Positions 52,696 through 61,952 of a stretch of 64,000 nucleotides of DNA are shown here, in pieces (position 1 is the stretch's first letter; each line of letters begins with the position of its first letter). A model generated the notes under the pieces. It made no database searches and was not told where the DNA came from. It saw only the letters and a list, made by a program, of their open reading frames with translations. The stretch is from Bradyrhizobium sp. BTAi1. Lineage in GTDB: Bacteria > Pseudomonadota > Alphaproteobacteria > Rhizobiales > Xanthobacteraceae. Both the position numbers and the translations under genes were made by a program. The stretch spans positions 7,645,501 to 7,709,500 of the forward strand of contig NC_009485.1 in NCBI RefSeq assembly GCF_000015165.1, read 5' to 3'.

Positions 52696-52754
52696 TCGTC
52701 CTGGCCCGGGCGGCGCACTAGCCGCCGCCCGAAAGCCCGTGTTAAGCGGAGGGC

Positions 52755-53909
52755 ATGACCGATGCCCTCACCATCACCCGCGATCTGATCCGCTGCCCCT
52801 CCGTGACCCCCGCCGATGCCGGGGCGCTCGGTGTGCTCGAAGCCCTGCTGAAACAGGCCGGCTTCACGACCCACCGCATCACCTTTTCGGAAGCAGGCAC
52901 GGCCGACATCGACAATCTCTACGCTCGCATCGGCACCGAGGGTCCGCACATCACCTTCGCCGGCCATACCGACGTGGTCCCGCCCGGTGACGAAGCGGCC
53001 TGGAGCCTTCCGGCGTTCTCGGGCGAGGTGAGGGACGGCTATATCTACGGCCGCGGCGCGGTCGACATGAAGGGCGGCATCGCCTGCAGCGTCGCCGCCG
53101 CGCTGGATTATCTGCGCGATCACGACGGGCAGCCGAAAGGCTCGATCTCGTTCCTGATCACCGGCGACGAGGAGGACGTCTCGATCAACGGCACCATCAA
53201 GCTGTTACAATGGGCGGCCGAGCGCGGCGAAAAATTCGACCATTGCGTGCTCGGCGAGCCGTCGAACCAGGAGGTCATGGGCGACTGCATCAAGATCGGC
53301 CGCCGCGGCTCGCAGTCCGGCACGCTGATCGTCGAGGGCAGGCAGGGCCACGTCGCCTATCCGCACCGCGCCGAGAATCCGGTGCCCGACATCTCTCGCC
53401 TGATCGTCGCGCTGTCGGACGAACCGTTGGATCACGGCAGTGCGCAATTCCAGCCGTCGAACCTCGAATTCACCAGCGTCGATGTCGGAAACACGGCATC
53501 CAACGTCATCCCGGGCCTGGCACGCGCGAAGTTCAACATCCGCTACAATGACTGTCACACGCAGGACTCGCTGCGGGCGCTGGTCGAGGAACGGCTGGCC
53601 AAGGCCTGCGGAAACCGCATCCGCGCCCATATCGACTGGCTGCCGTCGAACTCCAAAGTGTTCCTGACCAAGCCGGGGCCATTCACCGACCTCGCCGTCG
53701 CCGCCATCGAGAGCGTGACCGGACGCAAGCCGGAGCTCTCCACGACCGGCGGCACCTCGGATGCGCGCTTCATTGCGAGCTATTGCCCGGTCATCGAGTT
53801 CGGCCTGGTCGGGCAGACCATGCACCAGATCGACGAGCGCGCTTCCGTCGCGGATATCGCCACCCTGACGAAGATCTATCGCGGCATTCTCGATCGCTAT
53901 TTCGCCTGA
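52755..53909 (+). CDS. dapE: succinyl-diaminopimelate desuccinylase
   Basis: A 384-aa M20 metallopeptidase-fold enzyme that releases succinate to give LL-diaminopimelate. Zinc ligands lie in FAGHTDVVPPGDEAAW (His, Asp) and GRGAVDMKGGIACS (Asp). The catalytic/ligand Glu pair is in FLITGDEEDVSINGT. The lid domain includes QGHVAYPHRAENP, and the late motif STTGGTSDARFIASYCPV supports DapE over ArgE. It is paired with dapD. Confidence 0.96.
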   Translation: MTDALTITRDLIRCPSVTPADAGALGVLEALLKQAGFTTHRITFSEAGTADIDNLYARIGTEGPHITFAGHTDVVPPGDEAAWSLPAFSGEVRDGYIYGRGAVDMKGGIACSVAAALDYLRDHDGQPKGSISFLITGDEEDVSINGTIKLLQWAAERGEKFDHCVLGEPSNQEVMGDCIKIGRRGSQSGTLIVEGRQGHVAYPHRAENPVPDISRLIVALSDEPLDHGSAQFQPSNLEFTSVDVGNTASNVIPGLARAKFNIRYNDCHTQDSLRALVEERLAKACGNRIRAHIDWLPSNSKVFLTKPGPFTDLAVAAIESVTGRKPELSTTGGTSDARFIASYCPVIEFGLVGQTMHQIDERASVADIATLTKIYRGILDRYFA

Positions 53910-53928
53910 GCGGCACCCCTGACAGAGG

Positions 53929-55986
53929 TCAGGCTGCCTTCACCTCGGCCAAAAACTGATCGACCTCGCGGCGCAGGTCCGTGGCCTGCCCGGCCAGGCT
54001 CGCCGCGGAGTCGAGCAGCGATCGCGCCGATCCACGGGTATCCGCAGCCGCAGCGCTTACCAGCGCAATCGATGACGAGACGTCGTTGGTGCCGCTGGCC
54101 GTCTGCTGCACGCTGCGGGCAATCTCCCGCGTCGTGGCGCTCTGCTCGGCCACCGCGCTTGCCACCGCGCCCGTGACACCACTGATCGTATTGACGACGG
54201 CCGCGATCTTCTCGATCGCGGCAACGGTGCTGCCCGTCTCGTTCTGGATCGCGGCGATCTGGCTCTCGATCTCCTCGGTCGCCTTGCTGGTCTGCGATGC
54301 CAGGCTCTTCACCTCGGAGGCAACCACGGCAAAGCCCTTGCCGGCCTCGCCAGCGCGTGCCGATTCGATCGTGGCGTTGAGCGCGAGCAGATTGGTCTGC
54401 GAAGCGATGGCGCGGATCAGCTGCACGACGTCGCCGATGCGCGTTGCGCTGCCGGCAAGCGTGCGCACCTTGTCGGTGGTGTCGAGCGCCTGACTGGTCG
54501 CATTCGACGATTCCGACGCCGCTTCCGCAATCTGCCGGGTAATCTCCTTCATCGAATGATCCAGCTCCTCCGAGGCTGCGGCCACGGTATTGACGCCGGC
54601 CGTTGCCTGCGCTGCCGCATCGGCCACTGCAGTGGCACGGGAGGCCGTGGCGCTGGCGGAGCCGTCCAGGGCTTCGGCTGACTGCTTCAGGCCGCTGGCG
54701 GCATCGCTGAGGCGGCCGCACAGCGTATCGATGACCTCGCCGAACCGGCCGGTGAGCGCCTCGATCTTCTGCCGGCGCGCGTCGCGACGGGCTTCGGCAT
54801 CGGCGCCCTGAAGCGCGAGCCGATCAGCCTCGGCAGACTTCTCCTGGAGCACGCCGATCGCGTTGGCGAGCGTGCCGACCTCGTCCGTCCGGTCGCGATA
54901 GGCGATCGTCACGTCGCGCTCACCGCTGGCGATGCGTCCGATCAACTCGGTCAGATAAGACAGCGGCTTGATCACCCGGCCATTGAACCAGACGGTGCCG
55001 AGCGCGGCAGCCGCCACGTTGATCAGCAGCAGGGCCAGCGCGAGCACGAAGCGCGTCTGCGACTCGGCGATGGCGAGATCGCCCTGACGGAGCGCCTCGG
55101 CAATCGCCGCATCGCGCAGCGGCAGGATCGTGTCGAGGATCGGGAACATCGAGCGCAGAAACTGATCGGGATCGAGCTCGAGGACCTTGCCGCGGTTCGG
55201 CGCGACCTGGGACGCATAGAACTCGCCGCCACGCGCCCAATAGCCGCTTTCCACCTGCGACAAGGCTGCGAAGATCGGTTTCTGATCGATCTCCGCCGCC
55301 GCGAGCTTGGCCGCCGACCAGATCCGCTCGATCCGCCCCTTGAACATGGCCAGAGCCTCGGCCGGCTCACCGGACATCGGCTGCTTGGTCGCGATCATGC
55401 GGATGAAGGTCGTGGTGGCGCGACCAGCCCAATCGCGCATGTCCCACCCGATCACGGCGAGCCTGGCCGACTGGCCGACCGCGGGGTTTGCCGAATTGAT
55501 CCGGCGGACGATGCCTTCGACATGGCTGCCGGTCGTCTCCTGAATCGCGAACATCTGCGGCACGTAATCGCGGACAATGGCTTCGGATCGCGCGGCCTTC
55601 GGCTGCGCGACTGCATCGAGCGCGGAACTGCGCAACGCGCGCAGCTTCTGCTGGATCGAATCCAGCGCGGCGGAGTCTTCGCTCAACTGCACGAGGCTTC
55701 GCGCCTTGGCGAACGCTTCATCCGAGCCCTGGAGGATCTTCTGCAGCGAAGCGAGCTCGTCGGCGGTCGCCGGATTGGGCGAGGCCAACCGCGGATTGAC
55801 CATAGCACGCTCGAGATTCAACTTCTCCGGCAGCCGCAGCATGGCAGCCAGCAGCTGCGCATCACGTCCTGCTGTCCTCGCAGCTTGCAGGGAGGCCAGC
55901 TGCTGCCAGGCAAACAGCGCGGTGGCGAGCAGGCCGATGACGGCCCCGAGCAACAGAGAAAGCAGGAAGACTTGGCGAATGCGCAC
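53929..55986 (-). CDS. methyl-accepting chemotaxis protein
   Basis: A ~685-aa transducer. TM1 (VFLLSLLLGAVIGLLATALF) is followed by a ~310-residue periplasmic sensor, TM2 (VLALALLLINVAAAALGTVW), a HAMP domain (RVIKPLSYLTELIGRIASGE) and the long signalling domain with the hairpin tip core (IASQTNLLALNATIESARAG, then EAGKGFAVVASEVKSLASQT). The GTG at 55986 (VRIRQVFLL) was preferred over an ATG 9 codons upstream because it places a basic pair just before TM1; both are possible. No C-terminal CheR-binding pentapeptide. Ligand unknown. Confidence 0.9.
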   Translation of the reverse strand: MRIRQVFLLSLLLGAVIGLLATALFAWQQLASLQAARTAGRDAQLLAAMLRLPEKLNLERAMVNPRLASPNPATADELASLQKILQGSDEAFAKARSLVQLSEDSAALDSIQQKLRALRSSALDAVAQPKAARSEAIVRDYVPQMFAIQETTGSHVEGIVRRINSANPAVGQSARLAVIGWDMRDWAGRATTTFIRMIATKQPMSGEPAEALAMFKGRIERIWSAAKLAAAEIDQKPIFAALSQVESGYWARGGEFYASQVAPNRGKVLELDPDQFLRSMFPILDTILPLRDAAIAEALRQGDLAIAESQTRFVLALALLLINVAAAALGTVWFNGRVIKPLSYLTELIGRIASGERDVTIAYRDRTDEVGTLANAIGVLQEKSAEADRLALQGADAEARRDARRQKIEALTGRFGEVIDTLCGRLSDAASGLKQSAEALDGSASATASRATAVADAAAQATAGVNTVAAASEELDHSMKEITRQIAEAASESSNATSQALDTTDKVRTLAGSATRIGDVVQLIRAIASQTNLLALNATIESARAGEAGKGFAVVASEVKSLASQTSKATEEIESQIAAIQNETGSTVAAIEKIAAVVNTISGVTGAVASAVAEQSATTREIARSVQQTASGTNDVSSSIALVSAAAADTRGSARSLLDSAASLAGQATDLRREVDQFLAEVKAA

Positions 55987-56135
55987 GACGGACCTCGCTG
56001 AACAGCAACTCAAGGCCCGGATAACAGCCAGGATTTCAATTTGGAGTTAAGAAACCATGCATTGCGACGCAAAACAGCAACTAATTAGGATAGTCATTCG
56101 CAACTAACAGCACCAAGGTTCCACTTGGGACTGCT

Positions 56136-56873
56136 TCAATAATCCACCTTGACCAGGTACAGCCCTTCCGGGGGCGCCACGACACCGCAGGCGGCGCGGT
56201 TGCGCGCGGCCAGCGCGGCGGCGAGATCATCGGCGCTCCAGCGGCCCTGCCCGACCCATACCAGCGATCCCACCATCGAGCGCACCTGGCTGTGCAGATA
56301 GGAGCGAGCCGAGGTCAGGATGGTCACCGCGTCCCCGTCCCTGACGACATCGAGCTGATCGAGCGTCTTCTCGGGCGATTTCGCCTGACATTCTGTGTCA
56401 CGGAACGTGGTGAAGTCGTGCCTGCCGATCAGCCTCTGTGCAGCGGCATGCATCGCATCGGAATCAAGCCGCTGCGGCACACGCCAGACACGCCCGACCT
56501 CGAGCGCGAGATTGGAGCGCCGATTGACGATCCGATAGCGATAGTGCCGCTTACGGGCCGAGAAGCGTGCCTCGAACGTATCGGAAACGATCTCGGCCTC
56601 AAGCACCGCGACCGGGTTCGGCCGCAGATGCGCGTTGAGCGCATCGCGCAATTTGTCGGGCCGGAAGTCCTTGGCAATGTCGCAATGCGCGACCTGGCCG
56701 GTGGCGTGGACGCCGGCATCCGTGCGGCCTGACCCGTGCACGCGGGTCGGCACGCCACAGGTCGCCTGCACCGCCGCCTCCAGCGCGCCCTGCACCGACG
56801 GTAGCGTCTCCTGCAGCTGCCAGCCGCAGAATGGCGTGCCGTCATATTCGATAGTGAGCTTGTAGCGGGGCAT
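56136..56873 (-). CDS. truA: tRNA pseudouridine(38-40) synthase
   Basis: A 245-aa enzyme that modifies the anticodon stem-loop of many tRNAs. It begins MPRYKLTIEYDGTPFCGWQL. The catalytic Asp is in HGSGRTDAGVHATGQVAHCD (~52), and RYRIVNRRSNLALEVGRVWR and FLHSQVR-like YLHSQVRSMVGSLVWVG follow. The ATG (complement of 56871-56873) marks the start of homology. It is the last gene of a minus-strand run def-fmt-truA, separated from fmt by a palindromic repeat. Confidence 0.96.
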   Translation of the reverse strand: MPRYKLTIEYDGTPFCGWQLQETLPSVQGALEAAVQATCGVPTRVHGSGRTDAGVHATGQVAHCDIAKDFRPDKLRDALNAHLRPNPVAVLEAEIVSDTFEARFSARKRHYRYRIVNRRSNLALEVGRVWRVPQRLDSDAMHAAAQRLIGRHDFTTFRDTECQAKSPEKTLDQLDVVRDGDAVTILTSARSYLHSQVRSMVGSLVWVGQGRWSADDLAAALAARNRAACGVVAPPEGLYLVKVDY

Positions 56874-56887
56874 CGCCTGGATCGAGT

Positions 56888-56985
56888 TTTGCTGTCGTTG
56901 CCGGGCTTGACCCGGCAATCCATCCAACAAGGACGTTTGTTCGCGAGATGGATGCGCGGGTCAAGCCCGCGCATGACGCGTTGGG
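56888..56985. repeat. palindromic intergenic repeat
   Basis: TTGCCGGGCTTGACCCGGCA at the left and GCGCGGGTCAAGCCCGCGCA at the right. Between truA and fmt. Confidence 0.8.
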
Positions 56986-56989
56986 GACG

Positions 56990-57925
56990 TCAACCGAAGC
57001 GCAGGCCCGGAGCGACGCGGGTGCCGCGCAGGAAATCCGCGGCCTTCATCGGGCCCTTGCCGGCGCGCTGCAGCTCGGTGACACGGACGGCGCCGTCGGC
57101 GCAGGCGATGGTGAGCTGCTCGTTGATCACAGCGCCCGGTTCGCCCCTGCCATCGGCCAGCGCGCAGCGCAGGATCTTCAAGCGCACGGCTTCACCGTCG
57201 AGCGTGACCTCACTCCACGCCCCCGGAAATGGCGACAGGCCGTGGATGTGGCGCAATACCGCGTTGGCAGGCTTGCTCCAGTCGATCCGCGCCTCGGCCT
57301 TCTCGATCTTGGCTGCGTAGGTGACGCCCGCATCGGCTTGCTTCGTCAGCGTGAGCCCGCCGCGCTCCAGCGCAGCCATGGCGCGCACCATCAGGTCGGC
57401 GCCGATCCGCGCCAGCTGGTCGTGCAGGTCGGACGCGGTCATCGCATCGGTGATCGGCAGGCGCTCGGCCATCGCGACGTCGCCGGTGTCGAGCCCGACA
57501 TCCATCTTCATCACCATGACCCCGGTTTCGGCGTCACCAGCCATGATGGCGCGGTTGATCGGCGCGGCGCCGCGCCAGCGCGGCAGCAGCGAGGCATGGA
57601 GGTTGTAGCAGCCGAGCTTGGGCGCATCGAGAATCGCCTGAGGCAGGATCATGCCATAGGCCACGACCACAGCTGCATCGGCCTGATGGGCGCGAAACGC
57701 GGTCAGGGCCTCCTCGGTCTTCAGCGTCTTCGGCGTGACCACGGGAATTCCGAGCCTTCGCGCCTCGGTCTCGATCGGCGTCGGCACCAGGGCCAGGCCG
57801 CGACGGCCGCCGGGCTTCGGCGCGCGCGTATACACAGCCGCGATCTCGTGGCCGTGGCCGGCGAGCTCAAGCAGGGTGGGCACGGCGAAATCCGGCGTGC
57901 CCATGAAGATCAGGCGAAGGGGCAT
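56990..57925 (-). CDS. fmt: methionyl-tRNA formyltransferase
   Basis: A 311-aa enzyme that formylates initiator Met-tRNA. The Rossmann-like start is MPLRLIFMGTPDFAVPTLLE. The formyl-transfer motif NLHASLLPRWRGAAPINRAI contains the catalytic Asn and His, followed by TGVMVMKMDVGLDTGDV. C-terminal OB-type domain from ~205 (IHGLSPFPGAWSEV). The ATG complements 57923-57925. It is grouped with def, the deformylase that acts in the reverse sense after translation. Confidence 0.96.
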   Translation of the reverse strand: MPLRLIFMGTPDFAVPTLLELAGHGHEIAAVYTRAPKPGGRRGLALVPTPIETEARRLGIPVVTPKTLKTEEALTAFRAHQADAAVVVAYGMILPQAILDAPKLGCYNLHASLLPRWRGAAPINRAIMAGDAETGVMVMKMDVGLDTGDVAMAERLPITDAMTASDLHDQLARIGADLMVRAMAALERGGLTLTKQADAGVTYAAKIEKAEARIDWSKPANAVLRHIHGLSPFPGAWSEVTLDGEAVRLKILRCALADGRGEPGAVINEQLTIACADGAVRVTELQRAGKGPMKAADFLRGTRVAPGLRFG

Positions 57926-57957
57926 CGGGTGGAAGATCCTGCATTGCCGAATCCTCC

Positions 57958-58053
57958 GCGTCATGGCCGGGCTTGTCCCGGCCATCCACGTCTGAACGCC
58001 AACGCGAGAGGCAAGACGTGGATGCGCGGGTCAAGCCCGGGCATGACGGAGGA
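57958..58053. repeat. palindromic intergenic repeat
   Basis: GTCATGGCCGGGCTTGTCCC at the left and GGGTCAAGCCCGGGCATGAC at the right. Between fmt and def. Confidence 0.8.
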
Positions 58054-58066
58054 CAGAGTTCGTCGA

Positions 58067-58594
58067 TCACTCGCCCGCGCGTTTGGCGGCCTTGGTGAAC
58101 TTCTTCAGAACGCGGTCACGCTTGAGCTTCGACAGATAGTCGATGAACAGCACGCCGTTGAGATGGTCGATCTCGTGCTGGATGCAGGTGGCGTACAGTC
58201 CCTCGGCATCCTCCTCGCGCAGCACGCCGTCGAGATCGGTGAAGCGGACGCGGACCCGCGCCGGCCGCTCGACCTCCTCGTAATATTCGGGGATCGACAG
58301 GCAGCCTTCCTCATAGATCGAGAGCTCGTCGGACTTGGCGATGATCTCGGGATTGATGAAGACCCGCGGCTCACGCTTGGTCTCGCCACCGGCATCCGGC
58401 TTGGCCAGATCCATGGTGATGACGCGCAGCGGCTGCGCAACCTGGATGGCCGCGAGCCCGATACCGGGGGCGTCGTACATCGTCTGGAACATGTCGTCGA
58501 CCAACTGCCGGATCTCCGGCGTGACCTTCTCGACAGGCTTGGAGACCAGCCGCAACTGCTTGTCCGGCAGGATGATGATTTCTCGTAGGGACAT
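58067..58594 (-). CDS. def: peptide deformylase
   Basis: A 175-aa metallohydrolase that removes the N-formyl group from new proteins. All three motifs are present: GIGLAAIQV (motif 1), EEGCLSIPEYYEEV (motif 2 with the metal Cys) and CIQHEIDHLNGVLFID (motif 3, HExxH). Starts MSLREIIILPDKQLRLVSKP. The C-terminal tail KRDRVLKKFTKAAKRAGE is basic, as in rhizobial Def1. Confidence 0.97.
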   Translation of the reverse strand: MSLREIIILPDKQLRLVSKPVEKVTPEIRQLVDDMFQTMYDAPGIGLAAIQVAQPLRVITMDLAKPDAGGETKREPRVFINPEIIAKSDELSIYEEGCLSIPEYYEEVERPARVRVRFTDLDGVLREEDAEGLYATCIQHEIDHLNGVLFIDYLSKLKRDRVLKKFTKAAKRAGE

Positions 58595-58645
58595 GGCGCG
58601 CGATTTAAGCCCCGGAACAGGCCCGGTCAATGTGACGGTGCGTGG

Positions 58646-58709
58646 TTAAGACATCGCTAACCATGAAATTCAACGCCTCGTTAACCATAGATCTTAAGCC
58701 GATCTTAAC
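58646..58709. promoter_or_regulatory. CtrA-type box cluster between def and rmuC
   Basis: A full TTAA-N7-TTAAC site at 58694-58709, a near match TTAA-N7-CTAAC at 58646-58661 and a TTAACCAT half-site at 58681-58688. CtrA is the cell-cycle master regulator of alphaproteobacteria. Confidence 0.65.
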
Positions 58710-58763
58710 CATGAATGTTCTCTATTCGTTCGCAGGCTTATGCGAATCGGATAGACGGGGGTG

Positions 58764-59996
58764 ATGACCGCCAGCCAATCGCTCAATCCTGTCATCGTGA
58801 TGATCGGCGACCTTCCGCTGCGCGCCAGTGACGCGCTGATCGGATTCGGCGTGCTGGTGCTGCTGCTGCTCGTGATGATCGTGGCAGCCGTCGCCCGGTC
58901 CAGCCGCCGCGGCGGCGAGTTTGCCGCACAGCAGGCGAGTCGCACCGACGAGCTCGAACAGCGGTTCAGCGAGATGATCCGGGTCCAGAGCGAAGCGTCC
59001 GGCCGGGTCGATGCCATGGCGCAACTGCTCGCCGGCCGGCAGGTGGACCTGGCCCGCAGCGTCAACGAGCGCCTTGATGCCGTCACCCATCGCGTCGGCC
59101 AGTCGATGGAGCAGAGCACACGCCACACCATGGATTCCTTGCGCGTGCTGCATGAGCGGCTGGGCATCATCGACAATGCCCATCGCGACCTCAGCGAGCT
59201 GACCACGCAGGTGTCCACATTGCGCGACGTGCTCGCCAACAAGCAGTCGCGCGGCGCCTTCGGCCAGGCGCGCATGGAGGCGATCGTGCAGGACGGGCTG
59301 CCCAAGGGCAGCTACGCCTTCCAATACACGCTCGCCAGCGGCAAGCGGCCGGACTGCGTCGTGTTCCTGCCCGATGCGCGCCCGCTGTGCATCGACGCCA
59401 AGTTTCCATTGGAAGCCGTCACGGCGCTGCATGATGCAGAGACGGAGGAGGAGAAGCGCGCCGCCGCCCAGCGGCTGCGCAGCGACGTGCTGCGGCACGT
59501 CAACGACATTGCCGAGAAGTATCTCGTCGTCGGCGAGACGCAGGATACGGCGCTGATGTTCGTGCCCTCAGAGTCGGTTTATGCCGAGATCCATGACGGC
59601 TTCGACGACGTCATCCAGAAGGCCTATCGCGCCCGCGTGGTGCTGGTGTCGCCGTCACTGCTGATGCTGGCGATCCAGGTGATGCAGCAGATCATGAAGG
59701 ATGCGCGCATCCGCGATGCCGCCGACCAGATCCGCAACGAGGTGATCCATCTCGGCGACGATCTCGGCCGCCTGCGCGAGCGCGTGCTCAAGCTGCAAAA
59801 GCATTTTGGCGATGTCGGCGAGGATATCCGCCAGATCCTGATCTCCGCCGACAAGATCGAGAAGCGCGCCGCCCGCATCGAGGAGCTGGATTTCAGCAAG
59901 CAGGATGCACCGGTGGAATCGCCGCGGATTGCGCCTGCTGTCGGGACGACGCCGGACCTGTTTCCGCTGGCAGGGCGCATACAGGCGGGAGAGTGA
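58764..59996 (+). CDS. rmuC: DNA recombination protein RmuC
   Basis: A ~410-aa protein that limits recombination at inverted repeats. One N-terminal TM helix (LIGFGVLVLLLLVMIVAAVA) and a coiled-coil part (~45-140) are followed by the RmuC nuclease-like domain (SRGAFGQARMEAIVQDGLPK, RPDCVVFLPDARPLCIDAKF, PSESVYAEIHDGFDDVIQ). The ATG at 58764 was chosen; a GTG directly before it is also possible. CtrA-type boxes lie 55-118 bases upstream. Confidence 0.93.
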   Translation: MTASQSLNPVIVMIGDLPLRASDALIGFGVLVLLLLVMIVAAVARSSRRGGEFAAQQASRTDELEQRFSEMIRVQSEASGRVDAMAQLLAGRQVDLARSVNERLDAVTHRVGQSMEQSTRHTMDSLRVLHERLGIIDNAHRDLSELTTQVSTLRDVLANKQSRGAFGQARMEAIVQDGLPKGSYAFQYTLASGKRPDCVVFLPDARPLCIDAKFPLEAVTALHDAETEEEKRAAAQRLRSDVLRHVNDIAEKYLVVGETQDTALMFVPSESVYAEIHDGFDDVIQKAYRARVVLVSPSLLMLAIQVMQQIMKDARIRDAADQIRNEVIHLGDDLGRLRERVLKLQKHFGDVGEDIRQILISADKIEKRAARIEELDFSKQDAPVESPRIAPAVGTTPDLFPLAGRIQAGE

Positions 59997-60086
59997 CCGA
60001 AGTCTCTGTGTTGTCCGAGACAGCCATCCAGGCAAGACGGTCGTCGCTTGGCTTGACCGGGCGCTCCAATATTCCAGAGACGTCCG

Positions 60087-60392
60087 ATGGGCGCGCGTTC
60101 CTACTACGTGGACATCCTGGCAAGCCGCATTGGCGGTACGTTCTACATCGGCGTGACCAACGATCTGATCCGCCGGGTGGCACAGCACAAGGCAAAGCTG
60201 ATCGAGAGCTTCACTGAGAAATACGACGTCGTGCGCCTTGTCTACTTCGAGCAGTTCGACGATGCAGCAAATGCCATTCTACGTGAAAAGCGGCTCAAGA
60301 AATGGAATCGAACCTGGAAGATCCGGCTGATCGAAGAGAACAACCCAAACTGGAATGATCTCTATCCCGGGATCGCTGGAGGTTCATTCTAA
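60087..60392 (+). CDS. GIY-YIG nuclease-family protein
   Basis: A 101-aa single-domain protein. The GIY-YIG-type strands read YYVDILASRIGGTFYIGVTN, the Arg helix is DLIRRVAQHKAKLIESFTEK, and the downstream Glu is in REKRLKKWNRTWKIRLIEEN. Such stand-alone proteins (UPF0213-like) are common in alphaproteobacteria; biological role unclear. Confidence 0.9.
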   Translation: MGARSYYVDILASRIGGTFYIGVTNDLIRRVAQHKAKLIESFTEKYDVVRLVYFEQFDDAANAILREKRLKKWNRTWKIRLIEENNPNWNDLYPGIAGGSF

Positions 60393-60393
60393 G

Positions 60394-60500
60394 ACCGTCA
60401 TGCCCGCGCAGGCGGGCATCCAGTACGCCGAGACGGCCCTGAGACCCGAGAAGCCGGTGGCTACTGGATCGTCCACTTTCGCGGACGATGACGACTTAAA
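60394..60500. repeat. palindromic intergenic repeat
   Basis: CCGTCATGCCCGCGCAGGCG at the left, with a TCCAGTA / TACTGGA pair further in and a degenerate right arm ending GCGGACGATGACGA. Confidence 0.7.
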
Positions 60501-60560
60501 CATGGCTCCAGCGGGGCAAAACAGCATACGGCATTTCCCCAAATCTGCTACGACCTGCTC

Positions 60561-61943
60561 ATGACCGCACCCGACGCGACATCCGACCTTACGGCGAACG
60601 CCGCAAAGCCCGACACCAAGCCCGCCCCCACCTGGCGCGAGAGCATGGCGGTCTATTTGCAGCCGCGTGTTCTCGTCGTGCTCTTCCTCGGCTTTTCCTC
60701 GGGCCTGCCGCTGGCGTTGTCCGGCTCGACGCTGCAGATCTGGATGCGCGATCTCGGCGTCGATCTCGGCACGATCGGACTGTTCGCCCTTGTCGGCACG
60801 CCCTACACGCTGAAATTCCTATGGGCGCCGCTGGTGGACGCGCTGCACGTGCCGCTGCTGACGCGCGCGTTCGGCCGTCGACGCGGCTGGCTGGTGTTCG
60901 CGCAACTGCTGTTGATCGGCGCCATCCTGCTGCTGGCACTGACGGACCCGGCGCGCGCGCCGTTCATGGTGGCGCTGGCCGCCGTGCTGGTGGCCGCGAT
61001 GTCGTCGACCCAGGACATCGTGGTCGATGCCTTCCGCGTCGAGAGCCTGCCGGAGAGCGAGCAGGCAGCTGGCATGGCGGCCTATGTGGCGGCCTACCGC
61101 ATCGGCATGCTGGTCTCGACCGCTGGCGCGCTGGTGGTGGTCAGTGCCTTTGAAACCAGCGGGCTGCCGCGGCCGGCGTCCTGGATGTGGGGCTATGTCG
61201 TGATGGCCGCGCTCGTTCTGATCGGCACGATCACGGCGCTGGCCGCGACCGAGCCGGCGCAGTCGAAGCTGGCGGAAGCGGAAATGGGCGCGGACACCGC
61301 GCTCACCCGCGTGATGCATGCGGCCGCCGGCGCCTTCGTGGAGTTCCTCGGCCGGCGCGATGCGCTCGCGGCGCTCGCCTTCGTCGTGCTGTTCAAGTTC
61401 ACGGACGCCTTTTCCGGCACGATGACCGCGCCGTTCGTGATCGATCTCGGCTTCAGCAAGGTCGACTACGCCGCGATCGTGAAGGGCGTCGGCCTTGCCG
61501 CGACTCTCGCCGGCGGCTTTGCCGGCGGCTTCGTCGCCCGCCGCTATGCGCTCGCGACAAGTCTCTGGATCGGCGGCGTGGTGCAGGCGTTGGCCAATCT
61601 GTCGTTCTCATGGCTCGCGATCGTCGGCGTCAATCAATGGGCGCTGGCGCTGGCGATCTCCGCGGAAAACTTCACCAGCGCGATCGGCACCGTGATCTTC
61701 GTCGCCTATCTCTCGGCGCTCTGCAAGAACCCGCTGCACACCGCGACTCAATATGCGCTGCTCACCGCGCTCGCCGCCGTCGGGCGCACCTATCTGTCAT
61801 CGGGTGCAGGCTATGTGGCGAAGGCCACAGGATGGCCGCTGTTCTTCGTGATCTGCGTGCTGGTCGCGATCCCGAGCCTCGTGCTGCTTGCCTGGCTGCA
61901 GCGCCGAGGGCATTTCGCGGCGCTGGGCCCGGCCAAGGTCTGA
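60561..61943 (+). CDS. MFS transporter, AmpG-like muropeptide permease
   Basis: A 460-aa protein with 12-14 hydrophobic helices and the AmpG-type start of the transport domain (LVVLFLGFSSGLPLALSGST, LGTIGLFALVGTPYTLKFLW). The conserved loop reads STQDIVVDAFRVESLPESEQ. AmpG imports GlcNAc-anhydro-muropeptides for cell-wall recycling. No ampC or ampR is seen nearby. Confidence 0.88.
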   Translation: MTAPDATSDLTANAAKPDTKPAPTWRESMAVYLQPRVLVVLFLGFSSGLPLALSGSTLQIWMRDLGVDLGTIGLFALVGTPYTLKFLWAPLVDALHVPLLTRAFGRRRGWLVFAQLLLIGAILLLALTDPARAPFMVALAAVLVAAMSSTQDIVVDAFRVESLPESEQAAGMAAYVAAYRIGMLVSTAGALVVVSAFETSGLPRPASWMWGYVVMAALVLIGTITALAATEPAQSKLAEAEMGADTALTRVMHAAAGAFVEFLGRRDALAALAFVVLFKFTDAFSGTMTAPFVIDLGFSKVDYAAIVKGVGLAATLAGGFAGGFVARRYALATSLWIGGVVQALANLSFSWLAIVGVNQWALALAISAENFTSAIGTVIFVAYLSALCKNPLHTATQYALLTALAAVGRTYLSSGAGYVAKATGWPLFFVICVLVAIPSLVLLAWLQRRGHFAALGPAKV

Positions 61944-61952
61944 GCGCGGCAG

